Source: Brettanomyces bruxellensis
Taxonomy: Eukaryota; Ascomycota; Pichiomycetes; Pichiales; Pichiaceae
NCBI RefSeq assembly: GCF_011074885.1
Contig: NC_054690.1
Span: forward strand, 2,485,001 to 2,549,000
DNA: 64,000 bases
Direction of reading: 5' to 3'
Shown here: positions 30,961 through 41,700 of the stretch, piece by piece
Position numbering within the stretch: the first letter of the stretch is position 1
How the letters are laid out: each line of letters opens with the position of its first letter
Made by a program: the position numbers and the translations under genes
Notes under the pieces: generated by a model
The model's database searches: none
What the model saw: only the letters and a program-made list of their open reading frames with translations
Told to the model about the DNA's origin: nothing

Positions 30961-32055
30961 ATGGTGCTACACAATGACAAATGGAAGTACAAGGCTAGGC
31001 GAAATTATATGAGAAAACATGGACTTAAAACGCTGGAGAGAGATAAGGATAAAAGAAAGAATAGAGACACAAATGAAAAGGACGAACAAAACCATGAAAT
31101 AGAAGATAAGAAGTGCACTAAAACTTCGACCGGTACCGAGGAAACACCAGTAACGGAGGAAGAACAAAACGATAACGAGGAAAAAACATCGGATGGAGAG
31201 GAGGATGATATAAGCGAAGATAACAATGATGATGAAGGAGAAATGACGAAGAAGAAACTAGGATCTAACTCGTGGAGATTTAAAGCTGACACACAAGATG
31301 AAATCAAATTGATGAAAGATCCAGAATTGATTGAGGCTGAAAAACAGAGGAGGGATGAGGAACAAAAATTGTTCAATAAACAGAAGGACGTTGTTTTACA
31401 GCACATAATGGAGGTAGGCGAAGATGACAGTGCATACAAGAATGTTATGAGAAAAGAGGATCGGGAAGGGAGAAAAGATAACGATAAAGACTTTCTTGAG
31501 GAATTGATAAAAGCGTTTGATGACGGAAGAAGACAACAAAGCGAAGAAACAAAGTATTCTAGTAATGAGAAAATGACCCCGGAGGAGAGACAGCAATTCT
31601 TCAGGCTTCAAAAAGAAATTAAACATCAAAAGATGGTTCTGAATGCTAAAGGCGGTTATTCACAACCAAAAATGCCTCGAAAGGGGAGAAGTATTGAACT
31701 TGATTTGGATTCAGATGCAAATAACTACAGAGACATAGTAGCACAGAAATTGAATGAAGGCATACAAAAGATAAACATTGAAGATACAAACTTTGACGAG
31801 GATCTCAAAGAGCTAGTTGGGGATTCTGCATCGGTTGACAGGATCGATAGGAATAAAAATAAGGTTAAAAATAATAATTATAATGCAGCATTCGATCTTG
31901 ATAAATTAATTAGTGGTGATAATAAAGATAATAAAGAACAGAATATGGTCGAAGTCTCACGTTTAAATAATGAGGGTAATAGACAACCAACTGGTAAGAT
32001 GGACTCTATTTCTAAAGAAGATGAGCAGTTTTTGGACGACATATTAGGGGCTTAA
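30961..32055 (+). CDS. Unrecognised highly charged protein
   Basis: This 364-residue protein was not recognised. The N-terminus is basic (DKWKYKARRNYMRKHGLK), followed by an acidic/Thr-rich stretch (about 45-95) and an aromatic-basic motif SNSWRFKAD near 102. A long charged coiled-coil-prone region of about 110-260 follows, with QQFFRLQKEIKHQK. The end is acidic (EDEQFLDDILGA). No membrane segment or signal peptide is seen. The frame is long, starts with a good ATG and shows normal codon use, so it is very likely real. The composition suggests a nuclear or nucleolar protein, but that is only a guess. Confidence 0.7.
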   Translation: MVLHNDKWKYKARRNYMRKHGLKTLERDKDKRKNRDTNEKDEQNHEIEDKKCTKTSTGTEETPVTEEEQNDNEEKTSDGEEDDISEDNNDDEGEMTKKKLGSNSWRFKADTQDEIKLMKDPELIEAEKQRRDEEQKLFNKQKDVVLQHIMEVGEDDSAYKNVMRKEDREGRKDNDKDFLEELIKAFDDGRRQQSEETKYSSNEKMTPEERQQFFRLQKEIKHQKMVLNAKGGYSQPKMPRKGRSIELDLDSDANNYRDIVAQKLNEGIQKINIEDTNFDEDLKELVGDSASVDRIDRNKNKVKNNNYNAAFDLDKLISGDNKDNKEQNMVEVSRLNNEGNRQPTGKMDSISKEDEQFLDDILGA

Positions 32056-32671
32056 GAAATGCAATGGAATGATATGTGAGTTCTTGATGACGTAAACCGA
32101 TATCGCAAGACGCTTTTTTGAATCCAGCTGCTCTAATCGGAGAAACGTTTTTAGGCCGTCTGGCGAAAAATGGGTGAAGAATATGATTCATTATTCGTTA
32201 AATTCATTTTAGTAGGAAATATTGGTCAAGACATTGATCTATAACAGAAACAATAATAATTGAAGATTACAGCTTTGAACTAAGAATAGTAGTGCTGCTG
32301 TTATCAGACTAGGCTTGGCTGGCTATCTTTTTTTTTACCCCTTCTCATTTCAAATCAATTTTTTTTCTTTGTCGCGTTCGTTATCTGGAAACACAATCAA
32401 TCAATAAATAAATCTTGGGCAGCAGAGAAAAAACCTAGATTCTATGTAAGTGAATCTCACATTCAAAATAATAAATTGTTTTTAAGCAACCGAATCTCCC
32501 AGTCAACTTCGTAAATTTGAAAGAAATATTCACACAAATACGAACCAGTTTCTTAATATTTAATAGCACTTCTGCAGATGCCTATCTCACCGTAAGAAAA
32601 GTGAACAACAAATAGGGAAAAACTTTTTATCACTTTTTCACCCGATTACGGTCAACATAAGTACATTTATC
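32056..32671. other. Intergenic region upstream of the GGT gene
   Basis: This 615-bp region contains poly-T runs near 32332 and 32360 and no supported gene. It probably holds the promoter and leader of the GGT gene. Confidence 0.4.
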
Positions 32672-34558
32672 ATGGGGGAATCCGACCCTCTTCTTTTGAA
32701 AAATACAGGGAAAAGCCGACACGTGAAGTTGCAAGCTCTGTGGAAGATATTTATCACAGCACTTGCCGTTACAATTACCCTTCTATGGTGGCTTAGGCAA
32801 ATAAATGGGTGCAATAAAATTAGCTACCCACCACTTCCCAAGATACCGGCACATGTGCCATATTTGAAAGGGGCAACGTTCAATCCAGATGAGAATTTGA
32901 CCATTGTGGCAAAGCACGGTGCTGTTGCATCGGATATAGAGAAATGCTCACAGATGGGTGTGGAAATATTGAAGAAAGGAGGATTTGCAGCTGATGCAGC
33001 CGTTACAACTTGTCTTTGTATCGGCACTGTAGATACGATGTACTCATCAGGAATTGGTGGAGGGGCATTCATTACTACCAAGCTTGCAAATGAAACAGGA
33101 GCACTTTCAATAGATGCTAGAGAAATGGCACCTGGTGCAGCTTATCGTGACATGTTTAAGGGACGAGAGATAGCATCCAAATATGGTGGACTTGCGGTGG
33201 CTATACCAGGGGAGCTTCGAGGATTGTACACGCTCTACAAATCTCATGGTTCAGGAAACCTCTCTTGGTCAAAGTTAGTTTCCCCCGTTGCAGAACTTGC
33301 GAGAAGTGGCTGGAATGCAACACAATTGCTCCCAGGTGCTCTCAGCTCACAGACAGAAGCCCTCAAATTATACAGAAAGGACTGGGATTTTGTATATAAC
33401 AAGGATGGATCGTTGAAAAAGGCGGGTGACTTTGTCTCAAGGCCAGAACTTGCAGACACTTTTGACATGATTGCAAAGAACGGCTCGGATGCGATTTTCT
33501 ACGATCCCAAAGGGCCCATAGCACCATTCTTGGCGGAAAAAGTTCGTCAATATGGTGGAATTTTGACTGCCGAAGATTTTGCGCGCTATAAAGTTGTGGT
33601 TGAACCTGCGTTACAATTTCACGGCTTCTCTGAGAGGAACCTAACTATTTATTCACCAGCCGGTTCCTCTTCAGGTGTGGCATTGTTAGCTGCAATTGAA
33701 GTATTTAACGGCTTGAAAAACGACTGTGATCAAACTGATTTTACTCCTGTTGCCACACAAAGGTTGGTAGAATCAATGAAGTGGTTGGCAAGTGTGCGGA
33801 CACACCTTGGTGATATTGGTGTGTATAACATGAACAAGACGGCACGCGAAGACCATACCTATAGATACCAGCAATTTCTTAAGCCGGAATGGGCCGAGCA
33901 CACCAGAAAAAAAATACACGATGATAGAACTTTGGACTCATGGAAAGAATATCAACCGGCCTATCAACCCAACGAGTCTCATGGCACCTCATCATTAAGT
34001 GTTGTAGATCAATGGGGGAATGCAGTGTCAATAACGACCACTGTAAATCTTTTGTTTGGGTCGATGGTTCATGATCCGGTTACAGGTGTTATAATGAATG
34101 ATGAAATGGATGATTTTTCCGTCCCAACTACAAAAAATGCGTTTGAATTGAGGCCATCCATCTTCAATTACATTGAACCATATAAAAGACCACTTTCATC
34201 GTGCTCACAGTCTCTTGTAGTTGATCCAAAGACAGGAAAGATAGATATGCTAATTGGAGCTGCAGGGGGCTCCAGAATACCGACAGCAATTTTCCAAACG
34301 CTTGTAAGAACATATTTTTACGGGATGGACATTCTCGAAGCCCTCGCATTTCCCCGGCTCCACCATCAGCTCATTCCAGAGATTCTTTATATAGAGAGTC
34401 CTTCAAACTCGACATTAGAGAATGCAATGCTGAATCGGGGTCACAAGGTGGAAATCGTCGGCCATCTTACTGCAATGAATGCTATCCGGTTAAAGAACAA
34501 CACAATATATGCTCAGAGTGATTATTGGAGAAAGCTTGGCCGGGCAGCTGGATACTAA
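32672..34558 (+). CDS. ECM38: Gamma-glutamyltransferase (glutathione hydrolase)
   Basis: The enzyme cleaves the gamma-glutamyl bond of glutathione and transfers or hydrolyses it; in yeast it is vacuolar and serves glutathione turnover. The protein has 628 residues. A single N-terminal membrane anchor (about 24-43) follows a short cytosolic stretch, giving a type II vacuolar topology. The catalytic-subunit motif ESHGTSSLSVVDQWGNAVS lies near 433-451. Its Thr (about 437) is the autocleavage site and nucleophile. GAAGGSRIPTA near 530 supplies the conserved glycine-rich oxyanion region. Several N-x-S/T sites suggest glycosylation. All hallmarks are intact. Confidence 0.95.
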   Translation: MGESDPLLLKNTGKSRHVKLQALWKIFITALAVTITLLWWLRQINGCNKISYPPLPKIPAHVPYLKGATFNPDENLTIVAKHGAVASDIEKCSQMGVEILKKGGFAADAAVTTCLCIGTVDTMYSSGIGGGAFITTKLANETGALSIDAREMAPGAAYRDMFKGREIASKYGGLAVAIPGELRGLYTLYKSHGSGNLSWSKLVSPVAELARSGWNATQLLPGALSSQTEALKLYRKDWDFVYNKDGSLKKAGDFVSRPELADTFDMIAKNGSDAIFYDPKGPIAPFLAEKVRQYGGILTAEDFARYKVVVEPALQFHGFSERNLTIYSPAGSSSGVALLAAIEVFNGLKNDCDQTDFTPVATQRLVESMKWLASVRTHLGDIGVYNMNKTAREDHTYRYQQFLKPEWAEHTRKKIHDDRTLDSWKEYQPAYQPNESHGTSSLSVVDQWGNAVSITTTVNLLFGSMVHDPVTGVIMNDEMDDFSVPTTKNAFELRPSIFNYIEPYKRPLSSCSQSLVVDPKTGKIDMLIGAAGGSRIPTAIFQTLVRTYFYGMDILEALAFPRLHHQLIPEILYIESPSNSTLENAMLNRGHKVEIVGHLTAMNAIRLKNNTIYAQSDYWRKLGRAAGY

Positions 34559-34700
34559 TTCAACTAATGCATGCTTTTATTACATTTGGTATAAGATATT
34601 TAGGGAATCTGAAAATAATATTATGTGGATAAATAGGAATTGTAATTAAACGAAGACAAGAAAAAAAAAAAAAAAATTCAGGGACAGGGTGAAAATGGAA

Positions 34701-34706
34701 ACGCGT
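34701..34706. promoter_or_regulatory. MCB element (ACGCGT) upstream of the SAE2-like gene
   Basis: An exact ACGCGT lies 147 bp upstream of the SAE2-like start codon. MBF sites are common in front of yeast DNA replication and repair genes, so G1/S control is plausible but not shown. Confidence 0.4.
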
Positions 34707-34852
34707 AAAATAGTTGGCATCCGAGAAAACAATATTCAATAATGAACTCAAGATTGAGACTTTATTTAAGTAACGTAGTACCAACCACTCATATTTAACA
34801 GAAACCACTAAACATACCATTCTATATGATCATATATACTTTTTGAATTTCT

Positions 34853-36484
34853 ATGGACAATCCTCTATTACAAGATACACAAACAAGCAATGAAGTCTGG
34901 AAGCTACTCCAACAGATTTACTCACAGATCAAATCTGTAACAGGAGACACAGAAGTCTCATCCGGTAACATTTTTTTGGACTCACAAAGATTAGATGATG
35001 TATTTAAAGAGAATATTCAATTAAAAATTAGAATTAAGGAAATCGAGGCTGAAAACAGAGACTTAAGAGTGGAAAACGAGGTTTTGAAAGCAGCACAAAC
35101 CCCAAGTGAGCGAAGATCATTATTTCAAGGAGCCACTGATAGAGTGACTGCAACATGCAAAACAAGTACAGCGATCGAACAAGCAGACGAAAATGACATG
35201 GTGGACGAGCCGCTACCAAAGCGAAGGGATTCTTTGAAAAAACAAATGGATACAAATGATGACACTGTTGTTTCAACAGATGACATTTACAAATCACAAC
35301 GTAGTCCGGAAATAGGACCTTTAGGACTTGACAAATTCGCAGTTTCAGAAGAGCAAATAGAACCGCTCAATAATATGAACAAATTGGAACGGGATATATC
35401 TTCATCACAGCTTTCAGTTCAAACTTCATCTTCACCTACGATCACATCTTCCTCACCAATCAGGCATAGAGGCATGAAATTGAATGAATTAGATTTTGGT
35501 GATGCCTACATCTCCAAGGTTATAAGTGGAGAGTGCAGAATATCACAATTACCCGATCACGACAGTTATACTTGCGGCAATGAATCACAGATATTAATTC
35601 CAGACTCACAAAATGAGAATGAAAGTGAGGAAACAAGCACGTTTGTGTCGCCGAATTTCAAAAAAGAACCACTGAAGGAGGTAGAACTTAATAAGCGAGT
35701 ACGTGCACCTGATGAATGTGGTTTAATTATGAAAGGGCATCTCGACTTTACAAAAAACCCGATTACAAACTCACCATGGTGGCCAGAAGACTTCAAAGTC
35801 AACCCAAGCGTCAACTTTGGCAAGACCAGTCCATTCAAAATGAGAAAGCTTGATCCTGCACTGATTCATCCCGCATTACGTATTCAGTATCGTTTTCAAA
35901 GAAAGCATATACAGAATGAGGCATTAAAGGCTTTTGACAAGCTTGCAGGACCCGTTGAGGATGACGAAGGGAACTCTGTTACCAAAGACGAAAATAAACC
36001 TTTGTTAAAAACTCCAAGGCAAGCTCTCGAGGATCCACAGATTGACCCAGTATTTAAGTTCGAACTGAATAGAACTAACTACATGCATAATAGAGCTGCT
36101 CTTGGGAGTATTAATTCAAACAAAATTAAACTTTGGTTGGATATGACTGACTCACCACCTGGTGAGGGCAGATCATCATTCCCCAATACGCAAGAGTTGA
36201 AAGAGGACAGGAAGAAAGCAGTGAGCCGCGCTAGGCTTATTGGTTTACAACGCCTTTTTCAGGCGATTTATATGGTGGAGCCGATTCACCAGGCTGGCAA
36301 TAATTTGACGGAAAATAAGGAGAATATAATAGATGAGAAGAATCATAGATTGGGTAAGCGTCAAGTAAAATATGCACAGGTTGGCAAATTTCTTTTCAGA
36401 GTGGATTCCTTGAACCGGGCGGTGCAGGAAGACAATTTTACCATCGATAAGCACATTTTTGATGATCCAAGGAGCATTCAGTAA
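34853..36484 (+). CDS. SAE2: Sae2/Ctp1/CtIP-like DNA-end resection factor
   Basis: Sae2 works with Mre11-Rad50-Xrs2 to start resection of DNA double-strand breaks and to open hairpins. The protein has 543 residues. An N-terminal coiled coil (about 40-85, leucine- and glutamate-rich) suits the Sae2/CtIP tetramerisation region. A Ser/Thr-rich middle with many SP/SQ/TQ motifs suits CDK and Mec1/Tel1 control. The conserved C-terminal part includes SPWWPEDFKVNP (near 305) and DSPPGEGRSSFPNTQE (near 430), patterns typical of fungal Sae2/Ctp1. It is longer than S. cerevisiae Sae2 (345). The assignment rests on these motifs and is good but not certain. Confidence 0.68.
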   Translation: MDNPLLQDTQTSNEVWKLLQQIYSQIKSVTGDTEVSSGNIFLDSQRLDDVFKENIQLKIRIKEIEAENRDLRVENEVLKAAQTPSERRSLFQGATDRVTATCKTSTAIEQADENDMVDEPLPKRRDSLKKQMDTNDDTVVSTDDIYKSQRSPEIGPLGLDKFAVSEEQIEPLNNMNKLERDISSSQLSVQTSSSPTITSSSPIRHRGMKLNELDFGDAYISKVISGECRISQLPDHDSYTCGNESQILIPDSQNENESEETSTFVSPNFKKEPLKEVELNKRVRAPDECGLIMKGHLDFTKNPITNSPWWPEDFKVNPSVNFGKTSPFKMRKLDPALIHPALRIQYRFQRKHIQNEALKAFDKLAGPVEDDEGNSVTKDENKPLLKTPRQALEDPQIDPVFKFELNRTNYMHNRAALGSINSNKIKLWLDMTDSPPGEGRSSFPNTQELKEDRKKAVSRARLIGLQRLFQAIYMVEPIHQAGNNLTENKENIIDEKNHRLGKRQVKYAQVGKFLFRVDSLNRAVQEDNFTIDKHIFDDPRSIQ

Positions 36485-36717
36485 AAGCTCTGGACTGGAT
36501 GAGTAAGAAGCCGTCATTTCATAAATATATAGCATTAATTCATTAGGGTGAAAAGAACAAAACTTGCCTTCTTTTAAAAAAAGCAAGTGTAAAAGAAAGA
36601 TGCATGAAGGTAAAAAAGCAAGTATATAAAGTCTATAAGCTTAAAACAATTATTACGACCAATGATTATTAGGACAATAACATTACGAATCCGAAGATAT
36701 TAAGCGGTATCCGATAT

Positions 36718-38847
36718 TTATTTATCTTCATCCTTCCCCTTTGGTAACTTCATGCTGAAAAAGGATGATCGTGGAATAATTTGTCTGGCCGTATCTGACA
36801 AAGGTTGGAGAGGCTTTGAGCCACACAAACGACCTTTGGAACTCCGAGGGTCCGGGTAAAATCTTTCTAGTGGGACCATTCTTTGGAAAATTTCATATGT
36901 CGCTAAGGTAAATCCAAATTGAGGAGCAGAACGACAAACTCGAGCCAATCCTCCTTTGAAGAAAGCCTTGAATCCTTCCTGCTTCCAAATACTGCTAAAT
37001 GCATTTGAAATACCATTGTAAGCCTTTTTATCGGATGTTGTTTCAACCTGAAGTCGCGTCTTAACAACATCGCATGGTGTAGTTAAATAAGCAGCCGGAA
37101 CTCCTGCCAACGCACCCGCAGTCAAAAGTTCCCACGACTTTAAGTTTTTCTTCATTGTTGGATCAACTGGGTCCCAGCCAAACATGCGCTTCTTTAGATT
37201 TGCATAGGTGGGGAAATATATAGCACTGAATGGAACATCACGCATCAGACAAGCTAGTGCACCTTTGTATAGACCTCTTAGACCAAGCTGGCACACTATA
37301 TCAAAAGCAGATTTGGGTATAATACGCTTACCATGTTTCAAAGCATCCGAAATATACTCGCCCTGAACTTGGAGACGGATCTTTGTAATTTCTAGCGGAT
37401 TGGTAAAAATAACCTGACAGGCACCGGCACACGATCCAGCTAAAATTTCCCATGGCATGGTAATCTCACCATTTGGAGAATGGCGACGGCCAATTCGTCT
37501 AATGGCGTCGTTGACAGTCAACTTTATTGCCTTTTCTGGAGCAACACCAATAATCTGAGGCAATAAACCAGAATATATACCTCTGGGACCCTCGTTCTTC
37601 AAAAGTTTCTGGAAACAATCACCATAAGATTTATATATTCCTCTTCCTCTCTGGTTTTGCATTCTAGTCTTCAGCATATCAATTGGATAAACAATGGTTG
37701 CACCAATAGCTCCCGCAACAGATCCTAGAACAAACGAATACACAGAAGAGATGAATGGATACAAGCTGAATGATGGATCCGATGATTCAGATGAGCTCAC
37801 CATATCGTCTGTAAGGATGGCCATCAAATCGGCAGTGTTGATAGCAGATATCTGTTCCTGCTCTCGGAGTAAAACCGAATTCCACTTGAAGTAAAGCCTG
37901 ATCTCGTTTAGGGTCACAGGGCGGCGGGAATACTCATTTGCATATTTATAAAAATCCTGTTGTGTAATCGATGCAAGGGTTTGTGAAAATATCTCAGACT
38001 TAATAAGCCTATTTAAAGTTGGAAGGTCATTTAAGAGCTGAAGCATAGAACATGTCTCCAGGTAGCTCATCCTAACACCAAAGGTATCATAAGAAATCGC
38101 TTCAAGCTGCCTGACCACATTCAAGGGAATATTATTGTGATATATCAATTGAACAATCTCAGGGAGTATGGATGTCGGAATGGTTGCATTTTCTAAGTTG
38201 GATTTTCCCGGATCAGAATTATCATAAATACGTGAAACCAGTAATTTCAGTTTCTCCCCCGGAAGAGCATCGAGCATATGTTCGAATGCCGTTTCATCCA
38301 ACAACCTAATTTTTGTAGACTTGAAAAAGTTTTCTATCGCTTCAAGATCCGACGAGGAGTCACTATCCATATCTATAAAATCCAACTTTTGGAAAACTCT
38401 AATAACATCACTCGGATCCAATTCAATCTTGGCTGTTTTTAGATTATTCATTGATTTTCTTCCGTCAACAGCTTCTGCAAGTAAATGAAATAAAGTGGAA
38501 CTGGCATCCTTAGATTCTTTATTTAGAACGGTGTTCATCGATTCGGCGACTTTACCAAAGTCGGATCCGGTTAAATACCCTTTGCTCTCAACATCGATAA
38601 CGGAGAAAATAAGCTTCGAGACATCGAGAGGGGAAAATGCACTGAGTTCTGCAATAACAGAACTGTCAATTTCTGCGTTTGGCGAGTTTGCCATTTTGTG
38701 ATGGACTTCAGTCAGAACGGTATGGAAAAACCGATCAAAGTCTTTATACAAAAGAACTGGTTGTCCATCGTTGATATCGTCATATTGCTTGGTAAACTGG
38801 TTTAACCTTCGAAGTATATCTGATGTTGAAGTATATTCCATGACCAT
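36718..38847 (-). CDS. AGC1: Mitochondrial aspartate/glutamate carrier Agc1
   Basis: Agc1 exchanges aspartate for glutamate across the inner mitochondrial membrane and feeds the malate-aspartate shuttle. The first ATG is at 38847, giving 709 residues. About 370 N-terminal residues form the EF-hand-like regulatory domain seen in Aralar-type carriers. A six-helix carrier domain follows, with three signature repeats: [11 protein letters not shown] (near 387), [10 protein letters not shown] (near 486) and [10 protein letters not shown] (near 590). The N-terminal EF loops are degenerate, as in other yeasts, so calcium binding is doubtful. The C-terminal tail is Lys-rich. Confidence 0.92.
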   Translation of the reverse strand: MVMEYTSTSDILRRLNQFTKQYDDINDGQPVLLYKDFDRFFHTVLTEVHHKMANSPNAEIDSSVIAELSAFSPLDVSKLIFSVIDVESKGYLTGSDFGKVAESMNTVLNKESKDASSTLFHLLAEAVDGRKSMNNLKTAKIELDPSDVIRVFQKLDFIDMDSDSSSDLEAIENFFKSTKIRLLDETAFEHMLDALPGEKLKLLVSRIYDNSDPGKSNLENATIPTSILPEIVQLIYHNNIPLNVVRQLEAISYDTFGVRMSYLETCSMLQLLNDLPTLNRLIKSEIFSQTLASITQQDFYKYANEYSRRPVTLNEIRLYFKWNSVLLREQEQISAINTADLMAILTDDMVSSSESSDPSFSLYPFISSVYSFVLGSVAGAIGATIVYPIDMLKTRMQNQRGRGIYKSYGDCFQKLLKNEGPRGIYSGLLPQIIGVAPEKAIKLTVNDAIRRIGRRHSPNGEITMPWEILAGSCAGACQVIFTNPLEITKIRLQVQGEYISDALKHGKRIIPKSAFDIVCQLGLRGLYKGALACLMRDVPFSAIYFPTYANLKKRMFGWDPVDPTMKKNLKSWELLTAGALAGVPAAYLTTPCDVVKTRLQVETTSDKKAYNGISNAFSSIWKQEGFKAFFKGGLARVCRSAPQFGFTLATYEIFQRMVPLERFYPDPRSSKGRLCGSKPLQPLSDTARQIIPRSSFFSMKLPKGKDEDK

Positions 38848-39616
38848 ATTATACAATTAAGTGAAACTAAGAGTGAATGTAAATGTGTGTTTCAACGAAG
38901 GTGGGACAAAATGCACGAAATTAGTTGACCTTCTTCAAGTTACCATAAATGACTCATCTAGTTTCTAGCTGTAGAAAACCCTAAATCGAAGGAAGTAAAG
39001 AAAGCAAACGAAATATCATCTGCAAAGAAGCAAACGAGGCTTTTCGTACGATCAAACAAGTATATATGTATTTCAAATACAAATTTTACATATATATATG
39101 TTTCTGTATGACTGCTGAAAACAGAAATCTCGGTAGAAAGAAGTTTTTTTTTTTTTTTTTTTTTTTGGCAGGTGAGTCTTCTTTGGTACCGATTCCTTTT
39201 CCAAGGCCAGCTCGCAAAACATTTCTGTTATTATAAGAGGCAAAATTATATACACATTCAACTTAAATCAGACAGTCTTTCAATATTCTACAGCAATTTA
39301 CAGACATGCAGTTTTTCAATTGATATTGTATTCATGGAATCGTTTTTGTTATCACATGCCAAAACCGTGGGTGAAAGAGGGATTTTGTCACTGCTAAAAA
39401 TTTTACCCCACACTCTGTCACATGAAAAAAAAATTGGTCCGAGATCGCAAAAAGAAAATTCAACGAACCGTAACAAAGACTTTTAATCAATCGCTTACCG
39501 TGCATTCTATAATCCAAGTGCTATTCGAATAAATTAAGGAAATATATGAACTAAGAAGAATACCATCATACAAAATGCACCAGCTTCAATATTTACAAGA
39601 ACTGTCTATCTTCCCA
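38848..39616. other. Intergenic region AGC1-COQ8
   Basis: The region holds a run of about 23 T near 39145-39167 and AT-rich sequence. Short frames here lack any support. It contains the AGC1 promoter and the COQ8 3' region. Confidence 0.4.
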
Positions 39617-41403
39617 TTATTTTTCGTACTCTAACCCTATGATATCCTCAAATAATTTCTCACAAGGAATAGAAGCATTCATCCGTGCACATAAAAGATA
39701 GGCACCACTAAGTTTTCTATGAAGGCTGTATGTCTCCTCAGGTGGAGGCGTAAGTCTCTCATTAAGCATGAGACCTATTTTACCCCTAACTCTATCGGTA
39801 ACAGTTTGATGACTGAAATTAAAGCAGTGACCTTCATTTTTAGAGGGGCAAAACGGCTCCCCTAAAGCCATCATCGAATCAATATGAGCGGCAGTCATTT
39901 CCGGTGATTCCAAACCTGTCAGATATCCTAATTTTAAGCTGTATTCTTCAGCCTTTTTTCTGTCCTGTCTAACTGCAGCTCTTAGACAGTTAGCATAATT
40001 TTTAACGAATTTGCCAGGGAAGTCTCTGCAAGCACCAAAATCTAAAAGCTCGATTTTATGTGTTTCCGCATTGTAGAGGAAGTTTGCCCAATTCGGATCC
40101 GTTTGCATGAACTTAAAATTATAAATCTCATTCAAACAAAGTCTCATGATATTCTCACATATCCAATTTTTTGTAGCCTGATCAAACTCACCCTTTACAA
40201 TCTCAGTTCCCTTCATCATTTGCATAGTAAGAACATGCTCATCGCTCAATTCGTGAAAAACTTTTGGAACAACAAAAGCATTATCATCCTCGAGAAAAGC
40301 CTGAAATCTTTCAATGTTCCTAGCCTCTCTGATATAGTCACACTCCCATTTTAATTCAATTCTTGCATCAGCAACACTTTGTTTTAAAAAAAGGCCCGGT
40401 GGAAGCATTCTGGAAGCAGTGAGCAACATAAGAATGGTATCCAAATCTGAATCTATAGAGTCGGCCACTCCTGGATATTGAACCTTTACAACAACTTCCT
40501 CCAATCCTTTTCTCGTAACAGCCCGATGAACCTGACCTATTGACGCCGCAGCAATAGGAACATCATCAAAAGACGCAAAGAGCCTCTGTCTCCACCCAGT
40601 ACCAAGTTCGAATGAAATAGTTTTCTCAAGTTGTGCTTCAGGCATGTACTGAGCATTATTCTGAACTTTCATTAATATTTGTGCAACTTCTTTCGGAAGA
40701 ACTGCGCTATCCTGAAAGGAAAGCATTTGTCCAATTTTCAATGCTGCACCTCTCATTCTACTTAATTTCCTTGCCATTCGATCGACATTTCTCGGTGACA
40801 TGATCAGCTTGCTTAAACTTGGTCTTTCCCCTTCAGCGTACTTTTTCGCACCTTCCTTCACAATATTCAATCCGACACTTGCCGCCAAACTGCCGTAGTG
40901 AAACAATCGCTGTAACTTTCCGCTTGGAACAGGAGACTGTGACAGTGTAACTTTTGGTTTATCTGCTTCTCCAATTACCTTACCCTCTTTTGGGCCAAAC
41001 TTTGTATCATTCTTGTTCAACAAAAAAGACAATGTTGAAAATTGCCTTTTAACAGTAGGTTCTTTAACTGATGAATCAAATTTAGGCGAACCAGGTCTTG
41101 TACTAGAACTAGGATGCTGTATGATTTCACATGTTTGGATTTGGTTCGAGCTGCCACGAAGATATCAACCTCTCCATCAGCTATCACCTGACTATTTCCA
41201 TTCGATAAATCAGCAGCTTCATAATCAAAATTAGCTTTCGCCATCTCAGATTGAGCCTTCACATTTTCATATAACGCATCTTTTCCGGCAAGATCACGCA
41301 AGGTTGTAGTTTCTGTCTGGATAATTCTCCATGACTCCTTGACAACCGATCCTGCTCCTTTTAGCATACCTATCGCCTGGTAAAGCGATCTTGATGTACT
41401 CAT
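39617..41403 (-). CDS. COQ8: Coq8/ABC1 atypical kinase, frame broken near residue 80-100
   Basis: Coq8 is the mitochondrial atypical kinase-like ATPase needed for coenzyme Q biosynthesis. The catalytic part (39617 to about 41100) has the ADCK hallmarks KIGQ (ALKIGQMLS), AAASIGQVH, the ExD region and DFGACR. It has no ATG before deep inside the domain, and its frame stays open upstream to about 41170 through a Ser/Pro linker ending KRQFST, a mitochondrial cleavage-like site. The only suitable ATG is at 41403, in a second frame covering 41403 to about 41100 (MSTSRSLYQAIGML...). Joining the two needs a -1 shift (one missing base) between about 41172 and 41100. I see no intron signals there. Either the assembly lost a base or the gene is broken. 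Confidence 0.85.
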
Positions 41404-41700
41404 AATTATAGGTATTAATGATGAAGTAGTGGGACCATAAACAACAGAAAATCCATAGGTGTAATACAGCTAACTTAAATACAATTGCAAGTCTCCATTC
41501 TGACCGAAGGCCACAAAGATTCTACGCAGGTTATGAAAGATATAAAAATTTCCTACGCTTTAACAATTTTTATCCTGTATCGCGAAAGTCTTGGACAAGA
41601 AAAATTCACCGCTGACCTTCAAACAGCCGCTGCAGCCAATTTACAAGTAAACTATATACACAGATTAAAAACTTTACAATAAAATCAGTATTTAAGTGAT

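Noticed and set aside
41485..41682. 65-residue frame on the plus strand between COQ8 and the next gene
   Set aside because: It has no ATG at its beginning and no recognisable features.
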